A stretch of DNA of 64,000 bases from Eubacteriaceae bacterium. Lineage in GTDB: Bacteria; Bacillota; Clostridia; Peptostreptococcales; Anaerovoracaceae. The stretch covers positions 67,359-131,358 of the forward strand of contig CABIWW010000001.1 in NCBI GenBank assembly GCA_902362435.1. The letters run 5' to 3'. This document shows, in pieces, positions 60,952-64,000 of this stretch. Position numbers and translations under genes: made by a program. Below the pieces are notes generated by a model. The model made no database searches. It was not told where the DNA came from and saw only the letters and a program-made list of their open reading frames with translations. Numbering within the stretch: the first letter of the stretch is position 1; the number at the start of each line of letters is the position of its first letter.

Positions 60952-61641
60952 TTATATCCCGACAGATTCAAATCCCTTTTCTGCGCGGGCTATTGTATTC
61001 TTGATCAGGGTTTCTGCGATGGTGCGCAGATCCATGTTCAGAATCGAGTCGATGGTATCCAGCTGCTTTTTTTCAGGCACATGATAAAGCGTGAGGCAGC
61101 AGCTGAGATAGCGTGAAATCTTATCCTCTATAGTGAAATACATACTGCATGGTTTGGCCATGAAGTTGCGGGTAATGCCGCATGATGCCAGATCCATCTC
61201 GTAAAAATCTTTTTCGGTGGCGTCAGGCAGATATTCAGCAAAAAGCTGCTGCAGCTTTTTTGCAGTATTCACGTTGATGTATTCTGCGGTGGTCGGCAGC
61301 GTATAGGCTGCGACATAAAGCTCCCGCAAGGCTTCGGATATCTCTGTTATGTGAAGCTGCAGAGATGTCTCTATGCTGTAGAGAAAAACAGGATCTCCTT
61401 TGTCAGGAAGCAGGGCTTCGCTATGGAAAAACTGGCTTTTAAACATCTCCTCTACAAGCCGCAGAAGCAGAGCCTCCTTGCTTTCAAAAGCGGCAAAAAA
61501 AGATGACGGCGACATCCCGGCCGCTTTTGCGATAGCGGCAGTGGTGGTTCGCTCATATCCTTTTTCCAGAAACTGCTGGATAGCAGCGTAAAGCATTTTC
61601 TGCTCCCTTATCATTCCTTTTTTTTGCATTCCTCTAGGCAT
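60952..61641 (-). CDS. TetR-family regulator of the surface protein operon
   Basis: 229 residues. The helix-turn-helix is clear: LEKGYERTTTAAIAKAAGMS followed by PSSFFAAFESKEALLLRL. The rest is the usual helical sensor domain, with no recognisable ligand. A near-perfect operator palindrome sits directly downstream of the -10 box of its own promoter, so the regulator most likely represses itself and the surface protein gene that follows. AGGAAAGG precedes the start. Confidence 0.88.
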   Translation of the reverse strand: MPRGMQKKGMIREQKMLYAAIQQFLEKGYERTTTAAIAKAAGMSPSSFFAAFESKEALLLRLVEEMFKSQFFHSEALLPDKGDPVFLYSIETSLQLHITEISEALRELYVAAYTLPTTAEYINVNTAKKLQQLFAEYLPDATEKDFYEMDLASCGITRNFMAKPCSMYFTIEDKISRYLSCCLTLYHVPEKKQLDTIDSILNMDLRTIAETLIKNTIARAEKGFESVGI

Positions 61642-61685
61642 ACGCAGATCCTTTCCTGCATGCGATCATAAAGCTGATGTCTGAC

Positions 61686-61715
61686 AATTGACCGAACTTT
61701 TGAGTTCGGTCAATT
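61686..61715. promoter_or_regulatory. TetR operator palindrome
   Basis: A perfect 13-bp inverted repeat (arms AATTGACCGAACT, 61686-61698 and 61703-61715) with a 4-nt centre, 45 bp upstream of the tetR start. It overlaps the -10 region and start site of the minus-strand promoter, as expected of an autorepressor site. Confidence 0.85.
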
Positions 61716-61742
61716 ATAACATAAGAGATACGGGTGTGGCAA
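61713..61742 (-). promoter_or_regulatory. Promoter of the tetR-surface protein operon
   Basis: On the minus strand TTGCCA (plus 61737-61742) and TATAAT (plus 61713-61718) with an 18-bp spacer; the -10 box overlaps the edge of the operator by three bases. Confidence 0.7.
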
Positions 61743-62522
61743 CTGTATAATGATGATATGACAGTGTCAAGTTGTTGTGGAAGTTTTGATTGACATCGAT
61801 TCCTGTTTTTCAGTTCAATATCGTATTGCGGATCATTGCCGTTTTATGAAGCAGTATCTGGATTCCACTTTCTTCTCAAGCGATCCCGGTTTCAGCACTT
61901 TGTTTCCTACGCTTTGCCTGCCAACTGCCCTGCATGTTGCGATCTGCGCACTGTTTGCATAAGATACCTCGCAGTCGTATTCATAAGCTCTGCACACATG
62001 CTTTCTGTGATCTCGCATAGACTTTACAGATCCGGGTATTACGCAGCAGTTTCAGCCGTAAATCAGCAGCAGTACATAGTGATCGGCTGAAAACTGGAAA
62101 TCAGATGCTTTACCTGTGACAGGGCAGCAAAATCCTGACACATGTTCAGCTGACTCTCTATGTCGCTTCAGCCATATACTCGTATTTTTCATATAGCACA
62201 GCTGAAATATGGAAATCCGTGTAAATTTACAACCTCTAATCTTTCTATGAAGATCCGCCCGGGCACCTTATTCTGCCTGCAATTTACATTTTTCAGCCAT
62301 AAATACTGATAAATTCTATGTTTATAGCTGAAACAGCCGCGACAAACGATCCGTGACCTACATGCCGCGCGTAATACACTCGTCGCCTTTGTTTTTTCGT
62401 AATTCCACAATTATTTTACACTATCAGCGGTCTTTATACATTTGACATTTTTTAACATCTGCATTATAATACAACAGAATAAAAAGGCAGACGCTTAAAT
62501 CAATGGGCATTTTCAGGAGGAC
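61743..62522. other. AT-rich gene-free region with recurring TTTCAGCC/GGCTGAAA motifs
   Basis: About 780 bp without a convincing gene; the short open frames here lack ribosome binding sites and normal codon use. TTTCAGCC-like motifs recur at 62050, 62166 and 62291, and GCTGAAA-like motifs at 62086, 62201 and 62327. Two make inverted repeats: 62050-62058 with 62084-62092 (perfect, 9 bp) and 62291-62303 with 62321-62333 (13 bp, one mismatch). A GGAAAT-containing segment recurs near 62096 and 62211. The end carries the ribosome binding site of the MaoC-like gene. Confidence 0.6.
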
Positions 62523-62960
62523 ATGATGTATTTTGATGATTTCAACGTAGGAGACACTTTTGAGCTTGAGAGCATAAGCATAGACAGGCAGAAGATGATG
62601 GAGTTCGCACATGATTACGATCCGCAGAAGATCCATACGGACGAGGAGCACGGCAGGGATTCGAGGTTCGGTGATATCATCGCACCGGGCATAATGAGCT
62701 TCATGTCGGTATGGGCGAAATTCGTTAAGAGCAATATCATATTTGATAATTTCATCGCAGCTCAGAATTTCAGGATCGACTGGCTGGCACCGGTGTTTGC
62801 GGGCGATGAGCTGACGGGAAAAGTGAAGATCACAAGAATAGAGCCGCGCAACAAGTACAACGGTATCGTCGATGTGAATCTGACGATATTCAATCAGGAA
62901 GGTAAGAAAGTCATGGACACGGTGACCGAGGCGATACTGAACAGGAGACAGGGAAGATGA
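62523..62960 (+). CDS. MaoC-like hot-dog dehydratase/hydratase
   Basis: 145 residues of the single hot-dog (R)-specific enoyl-CoA hydratase type. The motif AHDYDPQKIHTDEE carries the catalytic Asp and His (D-x-x-x-x-H), and FGDIIAPGIMSF follows as in MaoC proteins. It probably acts on an acyl-CoA or acyl-ACP, but no pathway partner is adjacent. CAGGAGG precedes the ATG (62523 or 62526). It overlaps the next gene by 4 bp (ATGA). Confidence 0.85.
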   Translation: MMYFDDFNVGDTFELESISIDRQKMMEFAHDYDPQKIHTDEEHGRDSRFGDIIAPGIMSFMSVWAKFVKSNIIFDNFIAAQNFRIDWLAPVFAGDELTGKVKITRIEPRNKYNGIVDVNLTIFNQEGKKVMDTVTEAILNRRQGR

Positions 62961-63658
62961 CATTGAAGGACAGGCTGATGGAGCTGCAGGATCTGAAATA
63001 TGCGGATTTCCAGCGAAAGCTGATGCCGACGGTGCAGGCAGAAAAAGTTATCGGAGTCCGCACGCCGCAGCTGAGGAGGCTGGCAAAGGAGCTCAAGGGT
63101 TCCGATGAAGCAGAGGCTTTCCTCGAAGAACTCCCCCATGAGTTTTTTGATGAAAACCAGCTGCACGCTTTCCTCATAGGGGAGGAAAAGGATTTCGACA
63201 AATGCATCCGGGAGGTCGAACGCTTCCTGCCGTTCGTCGATAACTGGGCGACGTGCGACCAGCTTTCACCGAAGGTATTCAGAAAACACCGCACGGAGCA
63301 GCTCGGGTACATACGCAGATGGCTGGACAGTGACCACACGTACACGGTGCGCTTTGCGGAAGGCATGCTGATGGAGCATTTTCTGGACGAGGATTTCGCA
63401 CCGGAGTATCCGGAGATGGTAGCAGCGGTCAGGTCGGAGGAATATTACATCAACATGATGACCGCGTGGTATTTCGCGACGGCGCTTGCAAAGCAGTGGG
63501 ATGCGGTGCTGCCGTACATCGAGGGCCGCAGGCTGGACATGTGGACGCACAACAAGGCGATCCAGAAGTCGGTCGAGAGCCGCCGCATCACGCCGGAGCA
63601 GAAGGAGTACCTGAAGACTCTGAAGATAAAAAAGGAAAGGGCTGCGGCCAGGGGGTGA
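62957..63658 (+). CDS. DNA alkylation repair (AlkD-like) protein
   Basis: 233 residues, all helical, of the AlkD HEAT-repeat family: VIGVRTPQLRRLAKEL, ALA-like repeats with EVERFLPFVDNWATCDQLSP and a C-terminal AIQKSVESRRITPEQKEYLK. AlkD glycosylases remove 3-methyladenine and 7-methylguanine, but members of this size in Clostridia are often only called DNA alkylation repair proteins. VDNWATCD carries the Trp and Asp positions noted in AlkD. Translation is coupled to the MaoC-like gene, with no obvious functional link. Confidence 0.85.
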   Translation: MTLKDRLMELQDLKYADFQRKLMPTVQAEKVIGVRTPQLRRLAKELKGSDEAEAFLEELPHEFFDENQLHAFLIGEEKDFDKCIREVERFLPFVDNWATCDQLSPKVFRKHRTEQLGYIRRWLDSDHTYTVRFAEGMLMEHFLDEDFAPEYPEMVAAVRSEEYYINMMTAWYFATALAKQWDAVLPYIEGRRLDMWTHNKAIQKSVESRRITPEQKEYLKTLKIKKERAAARG

Positions 63659-63662
63659 TGCT

Positions 63663-64000
63663 GTGCAGACTGTAGATCAGGCGCTGGAAAAGCTCAGCAG
63701 ATCGGATTTTCGAACGAAGTTCCATCTCGACAGCAGAGACAGGGCGTATATAGCGGAAAAGGGCATGGACACGATAAGGCTCCACGCGGAGGATTTTATC
63801 GCAAAGCGGCTGGCTTCTGCGGTGATACCGAACGACGGCAGGCAGACGCCGATGCGCGGGCATCCCGTATTCAAGGCGCAGCACGCCTGCGCGTGCTGCT
63901 GCAGAGGCTGCCTGGAAAAGTGGTACCGAGTCCGCCCGGGAGTGCAGCTGACAGATGATCAGCAGCGGCGCCTCGTGAATCTGCTGATGGCGTGGATCGA
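63663..64000 (+). CDS. DUF4186 protein (partial, runs off the window)
   Basis: An open frame starting at GTG 63663, 4 bp after the AlkD-like stop, with GGGGG about 7 nt upstream. The peptide continues beyond the window end. LSRSDFRTKFHLDSRDRAYI, QTPMRGHPVFKAQHACACCC and RGCLEKWYRV are the DUF4186 signature. The cysteine/His cluster suggests a metal site; function unknown. It is the third gene of the MaoC-like/AlkD-like unit. Confidence 0.8.
   Translation, partial: MQTVDQALEKLSRSDFRTKFHLDSRDRAYIAEKGMDTIRLHAEDFIAKRLASAVIPNDGRQTPMRGHPVFKAQHACACCCRGCLEKWYRVRPGVQLTDDQQRRLVNLLMAWI

Noticed and set aside
61777..62460. Short protein-coding genes in the 61.7-62.5 kb gap
   Set aside because: The open frames are under about 85 codons, lack ribosome binding sites and show no family motif or usual codon pattern.

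Overview
The window looks like chromosomal DNA of an anaerobic low-GC Gram-positive bacterium of the class Clostridia. Supporting signs are strong AGGAGG-type ribosome binding sites, occasional GTG/TTG starts, heavy AGA and ATA codon use, a split transketolase, a Firmicutes-type ftsE-ftsX-M23-ctpA block, a NADP-type glutamate dehydrogenase with highly-expressed-gene codon use, and a NuoE/NuoF/NfnB-like flavin oxidoreductase set. A family such as Anaerovoracaceae (amino-acid fermenters) would fit, but that is inference. No phage, transposase, integrase or CRISPR array is visible.

Layout. 1-6.3 kb: the end of holA, then a three-gene operon for a soluble NAD(P)/ferredoxin oxidoreductase, whose third protein fuses a ferredoxin domain, an NfnB/GltD-like flavoprotein, clusters and a degenerate formate-dehydrogenase-like domain. 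6.3-8.8 kb (minus): a crotonase and a CoA-transferase. 9-13.5 kb: an ABC exporter and an acyl-ACP thioesterase. 13.7-15.1 kb (minus): gdhA. 15.4-22.5 kb: a 1623-residue multidomain protein followed by an LDH/MDH-like protein and a flavoprotein; this trio is the best candidate for an undescribed pathway. 22.6-27.2 kb: mgtE, NAD(P)H-hydrate dehydratase, an unpaired MazF-type toxin and the split transketolase. 27.4-33.8 kb: a PrcB-like protein, ftsEX, a coiled-coil M23 activator, recJ and a ctpA-like protease, i.e. cell division and peptidoglycan remodelling plus DNA repair. 34-41.4 kb: a run of closely packed housekeeping genes (YerC-like, Sfp-like, DMT permease, MBL hydrolase, recX, tcdA, rmuC, phosphoesterase, pyrimidine-nucleoside phosphorylase).

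41.4-53.5 kb: a tandem array of structured 50-nt repeats leading into a BMP-family lipoprotein and a TetR regulator; a CdaR-like regulator; envelope genes (D,D-carboxypeptidase, SH3/glucosaminidase, cohesin-domain protein); and a MoxR/VWA pair. Two copies of a dispersed 86-bp structured repeat lie in intergenic spaces here. 53.7-58.5 kb: cstA, a PH-like membrane protein, an M29 aminopeptidase and a lipid kinase. 58.7 kb: tRNA-Ser(CGA). 58.8-62.5 kb: a gene-poor stretch that may be an accessory island, with an isolated tRNA T-arm-like sequence, a sortase-anchored surface protein, its TetR regulator with a clear operator, and about 0.8 kb of non-coding DNA with repeated TTTCAGCC inverted motifs. 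62.5 kb to the end: MaoC-like, AlkD-like and a partial DUF4186 gene.

Functional names rest on motifs read by eye; no database search was run.
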